A stretch of DNA of 64,000 nucleotides from Auricularia sp. M13. Its lineage: Eukaryota; Basidiomycota; Agaricomycetes; Auriculariales; Auriculariaceae. The DNA lies in contig CM073194.1 of assembly GCA_037042915.1 (NCBI GenBank), positions 3,472,001-3,536,000 of the forward strand, written 5' to 3'. The notes under the pieces are model-generated. The model searched no databases. It was not told where the DNA came from and saw only the letters and a program-made list of their open reading frames with translations. Made by a program: the position numbers and the translations under genes. Every line of letters begins with the position of its first letter. Position 1 is the stretch's first letter. Below, one piece after another: positions 51,909-62,344 of this stretch.

Positions 51909-52880
51909 CTACTTCCCAGAGCTCTGCTTGGCCACAACCTCCGACACAGATCCAGCGAGGCTAAACAATCCACCTGGGAGAGTGAGAGGGGGTGCGTGCT
52001 CTACAGGGAACTTGGACCCTTCGCTCCCGTCCTCGTAGAACCTGGCATCGAAGGTGAGCGACGTCAGCCCGAGATCGCGCACACATGCAAGCCGCCTGAA
52101 GACGACCTTACCTCACTTCCCAGTCGCCCTGATCCTTGCGCGTGATGAGATTCCAGTACGCAACGCCATGCGCCGCGCCGCTGAGCGTGGCGAGGCTGAC
52201 GGGAGTCCCGGCGCGCGTGATCTGCGTAGCGTAGTAGAAGCGGAAGCCCTCGCTCTTGTACGCATTCGCAAAGAGCTCGATCTGGTACGTTGCGGCCTTC
52301 TTTGACGTCCCCACCGTGATGGACGTGGCGCGCGTCGCCGGGAGGAACGGGGCTACTGTCGGCCAAGTGAGGGCTCGAACAGTGCAGCATTCCATGGAAC
52401 TCACAGTTGCCCGTAAAGATGAATACCTTCGGTTCGTCTGCCTTGCCGCGACGGAAGGCAGCGACAGCCTCCTGCGTGGCGGCGTATAGTCCCACAGTCC
52501 CGAAGGCGACGTCGTACGCGAAGTTCTCGACGGGCACAGTCAGAGGATCGTTGTCCTTGGGGATGCTGATTGCACCAGCTGCGATTGCGAAGGCTTCTCA
52601 TCGAATCACAGCACGGCGAACAGGGCTCTTACGCACGATTGTAAACAACGACACTGGGCGTACCCAGAGCCTTCTCGACGTCCGCGAACGCAGCTTTGAC
52701 GGTGTCCGGCTTGGTCACGTCGATGCTGACGGCGTGGAAGCCGTCGTCGGCAGCCCAGGAGAGCGTCTTTGCCGGCGTGCGCGAGGAGACGGCGACCTTG
52801 TAACCCTTCGACTGCAGGTGCTTCGCGATGCCCCGTCCGACGCCGGCGCCTACGCCAATGACGAATGCAACAGGAGACAT
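51909..52880 (-). CDS. Short-chain dehydrogenase/reductase (SDR)
   Basis: The exons are 52880-52637, 52578-52405, 52355-52112 and 52041-51909 (264 residues), all GT-AG and phase-consistent. Residues 1-20 carry the Rossmann beta strand and glycine-rich loop VIGVGAGVGRGIAKHL. SSRTPAK follows the second strand, and SIDVTKPD holds the acidic cofactor-loop residue. Near the normal NNAG position the protein reads VVYNPGAIS, and after it come FTGN and VGTSKKAATYQIELFANAY. The typical YxxxK catalytic pair is thus not obvious; the nearest is the region around KKAATYQIE. This suggests an atypical or substrate-specialised SDR. The tail FYEDGSEGSKFPVEH is typical of small fungal SDRs of this type. Cytosolic; substrate unknown. 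Confidence 0.88.
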
Positions 52881-53441
52881 AGCTACCACTGAGTGCTGTG
52901 GGAAACTACGGCCTAAGATGGTTTCAAAGCGGGAGGTCTTATAACCCGCGACGGACGGGCTGTGTCATCCGCAGTCGTTGTTGTTCGTTGTATGTTTGGT
53001 TTGGCCGGGCCGAACATGGCCAAATCTGATGTTCTTTGCTTCGGTGCATTGGCTGCGCCCAATGAGAGCTAGTGGCGTAATCTTCCGGGATGGCAGCCGA
53101 GGGGCTGCGTCACCAGCTACACGTCGTTTGTGTTAGTTGAGTTTCTCCGCGGCACAACAGGGGATCACATGCTCACACCACTGATAAAGTTATCCCAAGC
53201 TATAGAGAGGGTATGTTTCGACCAGCTCGGGCCAACTACAAGCTATTATAAATTGAGTTGCAGCGGGCTAGGCTCGTAACGAGCCGCTACATTTTAAACT
53301 CCGACTACTGTCTTCTTGCCAGGGTTCAGGCTTCTCTGTTACGATCTGCTCGCTATCGCAATCCTACTTATTCACACATTCTTTCACTCCGAGTCTGACA
53401 GTCGACGTGTAGCGAGTACTAGCGACAACGCAGGCTGCCAT
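52881..53441. other. Intergenic, promoter region of the SDR gene
   Basis: No gene is seen. A few short GC-poor blocks are present. Confidence 0.5.
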
Positions 53442-53443
53442 TA

Positions 53444-53869
53444 GATGTCTTGCGGTGGCGCAACATTTCGGATGACATGTTGCGCCGAAATTTTGAACGA
53501 AATTTTGAGTCTTATATTGACAAAGTTTTCCCTTGCAGAAAAAGTTGCAGGAAGTTTTTTATACTTCAGAATATGGGTTTTTCCCCGTCTGCTGGCCAGC
53601 GACGATGACGAGCGGTCCTCATCTCGGAGGTGGAGAATCCGGACGCTTACGTAATACTCGGTGATAACCGTTTTGCGCCCGAAGGGCATCGTGCACACCG
53701 CTGGAGGCTTATGACGGTGCTGTTGTCAGTTTAAGCGTTGTATTATTGTAGAGGCTGTCTGATATCTTGCTCCTGCACGGAATTTCTAAAAGAAATCAAA
53801 ATCAAATTTTGCATGCAAAATTTCGGCGCAACATGTGGCGCAACATGTCGGGGCTCGCCGCAAGACATC
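53444..53869. mobile_element. MITE-like palindromic element with TA target duplication
   Basis: 426 bp, starting GATGTCTTGCGG and ending with its exact reverse complement CCGCAAGACATC, flanked on both sides by TA (53442-53443 and 53870-53871). Further inside, GACATGTTGCGCC and CGAAATTTTG on the left are repeated inverted on the right, so the ends can fold for about 60 bp. There is no transposase ORF. The TA target suggests mobilisation by a Tc1/mariner-type enzyme. Confidence 0.82.
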
Positions 53870-53871
53870 TA

Positions 53872-54593
53872 TTGGGTATCAATGTTACGAAGGCCGGACA
53901 ATTTCGGGGTCTCATGAAGGCACTGAATAGATTTTAGCTTTCTGGGTGGGAAATCGAGCGCCCCCTGTGGCATGAATGATATTGCAGTGCCGCGGACTCG
54001 CGGGGCTCCGTTTTCTTGGAGTTTGACGATCATGAAAGGCCATGAACTCGTCTGAGTAAAAAGGAATGGTGCCACATCTCAGTGGAGGAGCATATTTCAA
54101 TCCGAGCCCACCTTTTCCCGAGCTTCATGCCCCAGCCGAGCAAGTGGCACAATACATTATTTAGTATATAAGGGAGCGCTTCAAGTTGCAGCCAAGAAGA
54201 ACCAGAAAACAACATGATGGTCATCTCAACTACTTAGATCACCACGCTATCTGCACCCCACGCCTCTTGACACCCGTTGGCAAGCCCAGTCCCCCCGGCC
54301 ACGCGAGCTGCCACTCTTGTATCGCATGTCACGCCGAACACCATCATCACAGCAACACGAGCTCCCAAAATATCGGCAGCGACGCGTTTCATTTGATTGG
54401 CCGCATATCTCGCCCGCATTGGAGCGCCACGCTATGCGTGGTGGGTAGGTCCCACGCCGAAGCGCGGCAAGATCCGGAAGTCACGGGCAGCGGAGTCGCG
54501 CGCTCATAAAACTCCGACTGCCGCGTTGTTTTCCTTCTGAACACGACCTGCTCTTGCAACATCGCTCAGTATCACCACATTCTTACCAGCGCC
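53872..54593. other. Intergenic, promoter of the Cys/His-cluster gene
   Basis: No gene is seen. A CATAAAAC TATA-like box near 54504-54511 lies about 85 bp upstream of the ATG at 54594. Another TATATAAG lies near 54164-54171. Confidence 0.5.
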
Positions 54594-56809
54594 ATGAGCA
54601 ACAACGATCTCGAGACCTGGTGCTCGACGTGGTTGGACGAGATCGCCTTGGTTGCGAGTTCTGCTCCGGTACGTACAGTTCAGCGTTGAGCGGCCGCCGT
54701 CAGCGGGGCCAGTTCGGTCGGCACGCGTATTCTAATGCATTGCTGTAGGCCGCGTCGATTGAAGGTCTCCTTGGGCAGCAAGACGAGGCGGCGTCCGGTG
54801 CCGACGAGGTGAGCGACGCATCCCTTCATACGAGATGCAACCACTCGTATACTCATCCACTACATCCATATCAGGCCACGACAGTCGGAGACCTGGTGCA
54901 CGCGAACCACCACCCTGCCCACGATGTCGGCGTAGCCGACAGCGCCGAAACGACGCCGGCGCTGACAGCGTCGCTTTCGCTGGGCTTGCGATCGCGGAGC
55001 TCCTCGCTCCATACGCCAGCCGCATTCGACACGGACGCGTTTGAAAACGATGCGCAGGCGTTGGCCCTTATCGACTTCAATTTGCTCTTCGGGGCCGACC
55101 AAGATGACCAAGAGAGTGAGCGCGACGGCGAGAAGCAAGCCCAGCAACCGGAGCGCGCGGTCACCACTCCCCAAATATTGCGCAAGCGCGGACGTAGTGG
55201 CGAGGATGACTCGGACGACGAGACGTTGGTGCGTGCTATTCGATCTCGTTTGGGAGTGCAACCAGCTGACATGTACTTCAGCTACAGGAGTCGCGTCCAA
55301 TAGTCAAGAAGCGCAGACAGGCGCACTCCGCTAGCCGGAGAAACGAGGCAGCACCCGAGCAGTCCGTTGAGATGGCTGCGCACAGCACGGCGCCGGCTGC
55401 ATGGCAGGGCCCCGACGCAAGCGAAGCGTCAACCAGCTCGGGAGTGTTGCCGCAGGTGAGCAGAGCAGCAGCGTGTTCTAGAAGCGTCCAAGATGTTGAC
55501 GTGCTCTTAGCAGGCCTCAAGCGCCGTCGCAGTAAGCAGCGCACCAGTCCCGCAGGGCAAGCCACTCGAGATGTGTCGCGCAATCCGGGTCATTCAGCAT
55601 TTCTCCAAGAGTGACCACTGGAAGAACAGCATCGATTTGGCGGTCCAGGCGATCGAGTCCCTCCCCAGGAATGCCCCGCCTGCCTCGCTTCCAGCGAGAA
55701 AGGTGCTGACCGACACCGACAAAGCGCTTCTGCGATCACTGGGCCCGAGAATCCCCGGCCGCCGCGCGTCGCTGGCGGACGCGCGCTACGTAGAATGCAC
55801 AGCGTGCGCGAACGACTACGGCATCGCATCCGAGCCCATCCTCCGCTCGCGCACCAAGGCGCACAACGCGGAGTACCACCAGGACAGGACGTGCTCGGCG
55901 TGCGGCATTCCTGTCAACGGGCGCGATACCGACAAGGCGCGCGTGCACCGCATGTCGTGCGCGGTCTGGCACGCGCTGGTCGACAAAGGCTTCCACAAGG
56001 CCTGGCTGCGCAAGAACGCGTTTTACACGGACGAGAAATCGAAGCGCGAGTTCTGGGACGCGAAGCAGAGGAAGGCGGCCAAGGCGCTGGCGGGCGGTGA
56101 CACGGAGCTCGAGATCCGGGAGCTGGAAAGGCTGTTGCACAGCACCGAAGTCGCAGGGCTCGAGCTTCAGCTCCGCGATAGCGGCAGCCGACCCAGGCAA
56201 TCGAGCGCGGAAGCCGGGACAGAGAACGAACAGGGACGACTGGAATTGCTGGCTGCCACTGATGCGCCGCCTCCAGTGATGTACCAGGAGAGGTGGATGC
56301 CCTGGCAACCGTGGGTTGCCCAGGGACTTGTGACCACGACCACAAGCACTGGAGCCTCGAACCACGACGCGCTCAACCAGGGGGAAACTGACGATGCGGA
56401 AGACGCTGCGCCCGTTTCATACCAGGAAGCAGAGGTGCCGTCAGATGCGCTCGTCCCAGGGGCGCTGGGGACTGCAGTTGAACCCAGCGCGGCATTCGCT
56501 ACACTGGACGTTAACAACTGGCTCGACCATGGCGCACTCGTCAACGCGTTCGGCTACGATACCAGACTGCACATCGCCAGCTGCGCTGAGCCTGCGCCTT
56601 CGGACTTGGCATCGGGCGGCGCCAGCGGAGTGGACGATGGAGAGCCGCGCAGCATTCCGGGCGATACCGTTGGCGTCGCGGGCGAAAATTCGGTGGCTGC
56701 GACCCTACCTTTCCCGCCAGCTGCTGATGCGAGCACTGCATTTCACGGCGATTTTCTCGAGCTGGATGGCTACGACGACGCCCTGCACGACCTCTTCAGC
56801 ATCTCCTAG
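54594..56809 (+). CDS. Uncharacterised protein with Cys/His (zinc-type) cluster and acidic C-terminus
   Basis: The exons are 54594-54668, 54749-54808, 54875-55228, 55282-55455 and 55514-56809 (652 residues), with all junctions GT-AG and phase 0. The N-terminus is MSNNDLETWCSTWLDEI. Residues about 110-150 hold an acidic patch (DQDDQESERDGEK) and RKRGRSGEDDSDDE. KKRRQ near residue 174 is a likely nuclear signal. From about 316 there is a cluster CTAC, CSAC (Cys348, Cys351), then HRMSC (His366, Cys370), spacing CX2C-X28-CX2C-X14-HX3C, embedded in a conserved-looking basic block. The C-terminal third is acidic and Ser/Thr/Pro-rich, like a transcription activation region, and ends LDGYDDALHDLFSIS. 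I do not recognise the family. A DNA- or RNA-binding nuclear regulator is my best guess. Confidence 0.75.
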
Positions 56810-58196
56810 GTAAACCTAGTAGGAGCTTAGCACGTGACCAGATCTACGTTTTGCGCAGTATGTACTGTATCTTAGAGGATTCGGAATGTACTAAACTTTA
56901 CATTATCTCGTTCAAACGGCACCTCCGTATCAATATGATTATGAAAAGTCTTGTCGAGAAGTGAGAGCCGCTGAAATTGCCCTGAGAAAATCAGACGCAG
57001 GGTAGATAGTCCGAGGGAACTGTACACGTCAGGAACAAGATAGGACGAGAATCTGACGTCTGGTTACGAGACTAGCAGCGGGCAAGATAGGTCCGGGTGC
57101 ACGACTCAAACTCAGACGACCTTGCTTCCTTCCAAATCCCAACCACCGTATCAAAGTGAATGTACAGCGCGATTGGACAATCTAAATCCTCACAGGCGTT
57201 GCATATGCCTTTGGGGTGCTCCGCCTGCTCGCATTGTCGCTAAACCGGCGGAAGTACCGCTGTGGACGATCGCACGGTTCCCAGTCGAGCCATTTTGCTT
57301 GAACCGACCTAAACGAACTATACAAAGACTTCCTACATTTGAACACGTACCTTCCTTGCTAATGCAGTTTCGACTTCTTGCCAATTGCACCTGACCCTTG
57401 CGCGCGCTCAAATGATTCAACTAGCGCGCTGCTTTTCATTGTTCTTCGACCCAAGGTCTACGGCGTCGATGGTCACTTCGAAATTCTCCGAATGCCTCGT
57501 GACAAAATCCCGGAGCTGGGCAATGCCAGAGGCGAACCGTGGACTTCATACCTCGCCCGGAAGGGACTATCGTGGCCGCAAGTCGACGTCAAAGACATCA
57601 TTGCTCGCACCATGCTTGAACTAGTACCTCCTGACAAGGCGTCGTTTTTTCGTAAAGGTTTTCGCCACGCCGTTCGTCACCGTGATGACAATCACTGTGG
57701 CTTTCTTTGCCACCACGGAGGATCTTTCTATCACCTGCTCCCTCATCGTATCGGAGACGCTGTGAGTTGGTCCTCGTTTGACTATCAGCTCACTGACATT
57801 TCACAAACATACAGTCCATCGTCTCAAAAGCCTTCAAGCGCACGCTGCGACGGTCGCAAGCGGAGGAGTTTGGCAGGTGCCCGATGCCCTTCACTGGACT
57901 ATCGATAGTCACACCCTGCAACCAATCCTTATGGACGCTTTTTCGACCTATGAAAAGCCTTTTATAATCTGATGAAAATCTTTCATGTTGGTGCTCTAAA
58001 TGGGTTTGAAAATGCAGGCTTTTGACTGCATTTTGGGGAATTCAAAAGGATGGCAAAATGCACCCACAATGTAGCAAATATGGCTCAAAGAGCCAGCTTT
58101 TAGGCCGCCTTTTGAGTGCCTTCTCAAGACACAAAACATATCTAAAAAGCAGGCTTTTCAAGGTCTTTTCGCCGCATGTTGGATGCCTTTTCTCCG
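56810..58196. other. Mostly non-coding; one uncharacterised open stretch at 57378-57908
   Basis: Most of this has no coding signal. Around 57440-57650 there is a protein-like stretch (FEILRMPRDKIPELGNARGE, IIARTMLELVPPDKASFF) that stops being convincing after 57650, where another frame briefly encodes a hydrophobic segment. This may be a fragment of a decayed gene. The last 200 bp are T-rich with repeated GGCTTTT/CTTTTGA blocks. Confidence 0.3.
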
Positions 58197-58290
58197 GTCA
58201 GCTGAATCAGCCGGAATCAACAGAATCAGCCGGAATCAACTGAATCAAACCTGAGTCAACTGAATCGGGCCTGAGTCACCAACTCAAGAG
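58197..58290 (+). repeat. Short tandem repeat of CTGAATCAGCCGGAATCAA-type units
   Basis: Imperfect tandem copies of GAATCARCCGGAATCAAC and CTGAATC/CTGAGTCA units, directly upstream of the satellite. Confidence 0.75.
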
Positions 58291-58540
58291 GTTGAGTTGA
58301 ATCATCTATCAAGGATGACGATGCACATAAGCATGTCTTGAAGGTATCATGTGTTTAGCAGTAGGTGCTGAGGAATGAGTTGGATGGTATTACTTCGCTC
58401 TCCAACGGCTGCTGCATTGTTGAGCTGGTGCCACAGCAAATAACCCAGACGGCACCTACGGAATGGGGGACTCAGCAATCACCGGTCACTTTATCTATCC
58501 CTAGTATGAGGCTGAGCAGACAATTTTGTATCTCCCAATG

Positions 58541-60014
58541 TGAGTTCTGAGTCGTGCGGCTTCGCAAAACCACTGTCACGTGGCAAATTCTCCTCCGAAC
58601 CATGTTATTCAAAAAGCGACCCTGTGGCACCTGCCACAAATCGGGCGGTTCGGCCAACCTCCGGTGCTGAACGGGCGATTTTTGGATCTCCCGAGGTGAG
58701 TTCTGAGTCGTTCGGCTTCGCGAAACCACTGTCACGTGGAAAACTCTCCTCCGAACCATGTTATTCAAAAAGCGAATCAGTGGCACCCGCAGCGATTCGG
58801 CGATTCGGGGAGGTGAACAGGGTCTGCTGGCGATTTTTGGATCTCCCGGCGTGAGTTCTGAGTCGTTCGGCTTCGCGAAACCACTGTCACGTGGTAAATT
58901 CTCCTCCGAACCATGTTATTCAAAAAGCGAATCAGTGGCACCCGCAGCGATTCGGCTATTCGGGGAGGTGAACAGGGTCTGCTGGCGATTTTTGGATCTC
59001 CCGGCGTGAGTTCTGAGTCGTTCGGCTTCGCGAAACCACTGTCACGTGGCAAATTCTCCTCCGAACCATGTTATTCAAAAAGCGACCCTGTGGCACCTGC
59101 CACAAATCGGGCGGTTCGGCCAAGCTCCGGTGCTGAACGGGCGATTTTTGGATCTCCCGACGTGAGTTCTGAGGCGTTCGGCTTCGCAAAACCACTGTGA
59201 CGTGGCAAATTCTCCTCCGAACCATGTTGTTCAAAAAGCGACCCTGTGGCACCCGCAACGATTCGGCGATTCGGGGAGGTGAGCAGGGTCTGCTGGCGAT
59301 TTTTGGATCTCCCGGCGTGAGTTCTGAGTCGTTCGGCTTCGCAAAACCACCGTCACGTGGCAAATTCTCCTTCGAACCGTGTTATTCAAAAAGCGAATCA
59401 GTGGCACCTGCCACAAATCGGGCGGTTCGGCCAACCTCCGGTGCTGAACGGGCGATTTTTGGATCTCCCGACATGAGTTCTGAGTCGTTCGGCTTCACGG
59501 AACCACTGTCACGTGGCAAATTCTCCTCCGAGGCGTGTTATTCAAAAAGCGAACCAGTGGCACCCGCAGAGATTCGGCGATTCGGGGAGGTGAACAGGGT
59601 CTGCTGGCGATTTTTGGATCTCCCGGCGTGAGTTCTGAGTCGTTCGGCTTCGCGAAACCACTGTCACGTGGTAAATTCTCCTCCGAACCATGTTATTCAA
59701 AAAGCGACCCTGTGGCACCTGCCACAAATCGGGCGGTTCGGCCAACCTCCGGTGCTGAACGGGCGATTTTTGGATCTCCCGACGTGAGTTCTGAGTCGTT
59801 CGGCTTCGCGAAACCACTGTCACGTGGCAAATTCTCCTCCGAACCGTGTTATTCAAAAAGCGAACCAGTGGCACCCGCAGCGATTCGGCGATTCGGGGAG
59901 GTGAACAGGGTCCGCGGGCGATTTTTGGATCTCCCGGCGTGAGTTCTGAGTCGTTCGGCTTCGCAAAACCACTGTCACGTGGCAAATTCTCCTCCGAACC
60001 ATGTTATTCAAAAC
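58541..60014 (+). repeat. Satellite array 1, alternating 156 and 155 bp monomers
   Basis: Monomers start (TGAGTTCTGAG) at 58541, 58697, 58852, 59007, 59163, 59318, 59474, 59629, 59785 and 59940. All share a roughly 85 bp head with TCACGTGG and TTATTCAAAAAGCGA. They differ in the tail: type A (156 bp; CTGCCACAAATCGGGCGG) and type B (155 bp; GCGATTCGGGGAGGTGAAC). The order is A B B A B A B A B A, mostly a 311 bp dimer. The last monomer is cut by a TIR element after 60014. Long open frames through the repeats on both strands are a by-product of the composition. Confidence 0.95.
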
Positions 60015-61445
60015 CATCATGAAATCGGGAAAAACATTGTATTGCAGTACATTTAAATGTAACTGCTTAGCACGGCCCGAACTGCTTACAAGTTCTCACA
60101 TTGCATGTAAGCGAGACGGACCCTTACTTTTAAAAGTAAACTCAACTTTACGATACCAGAATCTCGTCAGCCTGGGCCAGCAATTTGAAGGCCGGTAAGC
60201 CAGTTGTCAAGCTAGTGTCCACTGCTTGACGGCGTACAAGTTAACCGGCGGTCTGGTTGAATCCGGTACCTCAGTGACAAGCCCACCAATTCATATGGAC
60301 TGCGTTGCGGACCAGTGACCGAACAGGCAGCTCGGTATACAGATTCTTTGCACTTGCGCAAGTCACGAAACGGTACCAAAGGTAGAATATATGGAAGTAT
60401 ATAGTTAAATCAACTCTACATGGTGCGGTATACATGATCGGGCGAACGACGACAGCGCATGAAAGTGCATGGTCACGGCTCAAGAAGATTGAGCGTAGAA
60501 GAGGTCAGTATATGCATGGCAAGAGGGAGGAAAGAGGCGAGCCACAGCAAAAAGATCAAATTTCCGATAACAGCGGTACCAGCCGTGAACGAAGCAAGAC
60601 CAGGACCAGAGAAGCAATCCGGCAGTGCAAAAGGCATCCTGAGAAGCAAGAACCAAAGTAGACCTAATACCAGCGAGTAGAGCAACAGCAACAAAGCAGA
60701 CCTAGCAGCGGAAAAGCGGAGTGACACAAAGAGCAACGAGGAGGGAAACAGCAACGTGTGGATCCTGAGGCAATGAACGACGAGAAACCAGAGGGTGGCC
60801 TTGATGGAGGATATCTTGGGCCGCTACGCATGACGATTTGTGGAGGGCGTGGATCTGGAGGGACTTGCTTGAGGAGATGCGGCGAGGAAAAAGAGTCGAA
60901 GAACGTTTCGGACTCCGCGGTTTGTTGACTCAAATAGTTCCGCAGGATAAGGTTCCGTTCCGGCAGCAAACGGACTCGGATGAAGGTTCCGTACGGACTC
61001 GGATGCATAATCATATACTGCCCGAGTGCAGACAGTGACTAGACCCAGCATATGTGTCGGGATATTAATAGAAAAAAAACTTGATTTGCCTATACTAGTC
61101 AATTAAAACTTATAAAATATTCGGATGCATGTTAGGAGGTATCAGGAGGAGGAGGTATCTGTGTTGCAGCCGACAAGCATTCCCATAGTTGAATCTCTAT
61201 GTAAGTTTCCAATCAGGATGCTTCCCGGTTACACTGACTATAACCCACTGTAACACCCAATTCAGTCATATGGTCGTTTACATGTGCCTGTCATCCAAAG
61301 TCCGCGGATGTAAGACTCCGCAAGATCACGGGCAGCCTGATACCGGGCTTAGATCGTAATAAAATAGACTGTAACGGAATGCAAAGGCCCATTTTCAATG
61401 TAACCGTATACATTAGAGTACCATCTTTTTCCCGATTTCATGATG
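60015..61445. mobile_element. 1431 bp element with perfect 20-bp terminal inverted repeats, inside the satellite
   Basis: It starts CATCATGAAATCGGGAAAAA and ends with the exact reverse complement. The two bases AC precede it and follow it (60013-60014 and 61446-61447), and other monomers show the uninterrupted CAAAACGCGAATC. There is no convincing transposase: the open frames inside are short and basic or low-complexity. It is probably a non-autonomous DNA transposon with a 2-bp target duplication. Confidence 0.85.
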
Positions 61446-61514
61446 ACGCGAATCAGTGGCACCTGCCACAAATCGGGCGGTTCGGCCAACCTCCGGTGCT
61501 GAACGGGCGATTTT
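61446..61514 (+). repeat. Satellite fragment between two insertions
   Basis: 69 bp of type-A monomer tail (GCGAATCAGTGGCACCTGCC onward). It continues from 60014 and resumes at 62345. Confidence 0.93.
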
Positions 61515-62339
61515 TGTCACGGTGTGCTGCATACACCACCGACCAGGAGGCATAGCCGACCAGGAAGGGTACTCAGGAGGGGAAGGTCGTACACATAACT
61601 GACCAGATCCAACCTAGGGTACACAGCTCGGCGATAGCCGGTAACTATAGCGGGTCCGGAAGCAATGGGAGTGCAGCCACAACACACTACAGAACGGACC
61701 GAGGGGCGGAATAGAAGGGGTGAAGATCGGGGCGACGACCGAGGGGAAGGACACAAATAGGAAGGACACCGAGGTGCCGCGGCGGCGAAAAGGGACAGCG
61801 ACAAAGTGAACGAAAGTGGAAACACAGAAGGGGGTCACGAAAGGAAGGTGAAGGAAACCATACTAAACTAGAGCCCATGCCTATGGGGGTATCGGGCGGA
61901 TATATGAGAAGGGCCGAGAAGAGGGAGTGCAGCGGCAGCTGCGCGGCGAAGGGCCGAGGCCGAGGAACGCGCGCCGCGGCGCGGCGAGTGGTCGAGATCC
62001 ACCATGGGAGTACTCCGAGTGAAGGGTCCGATCGCCCGAGAGTGCAATGGGTACTGTGCACAGGACCAAGACCGAGGACGGTGCTAAAGGCCGATAGCGG
62101 ACATGCACAGCCGACGGCCCAAACAGCGGTGGGAGCACGCCGACGGTGCTGGGATGCATCGGCACGGCGACGAGAGAGGGGTGACGTCCGGCGAGCGACT
62201 CCGAAGGGCATTGCGGGAGTGTATCTGCCGAGGTCAAGGGTCCGAGGTAGTGGAAATGGAGGGCGACGAGCACGGGCTGAGCGTCGATAAAACAACGCGG
62301 GAGTGGCGTGGGCGAAGAACATCGCCAGGAACCGCAACA
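61515..62339. mobile_element. 825 bp solo LTR in the satellite
   Basis: It starts TGTCACGG and ends CCGCAACA (TG...CA) and is flanked by ATTTT on both sides (61510-61514 and 62340-62344). The intact satellite reads GCGATTTTTGGATC, so one ATTTT is the duplication. No internal region or second LTR is present, as expected after LTR-LTR recombination. Orientation is not determinable from the sequence. Confidence 0.85.
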
Positions 62340-62344
62340 ATTTT

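Noticed and set aside
57378-57908. 176-codon ORF as a gene
   Set aside because: Only the middle looks protein-like, no domain is recognised, and no exon chain with good phases extends it.
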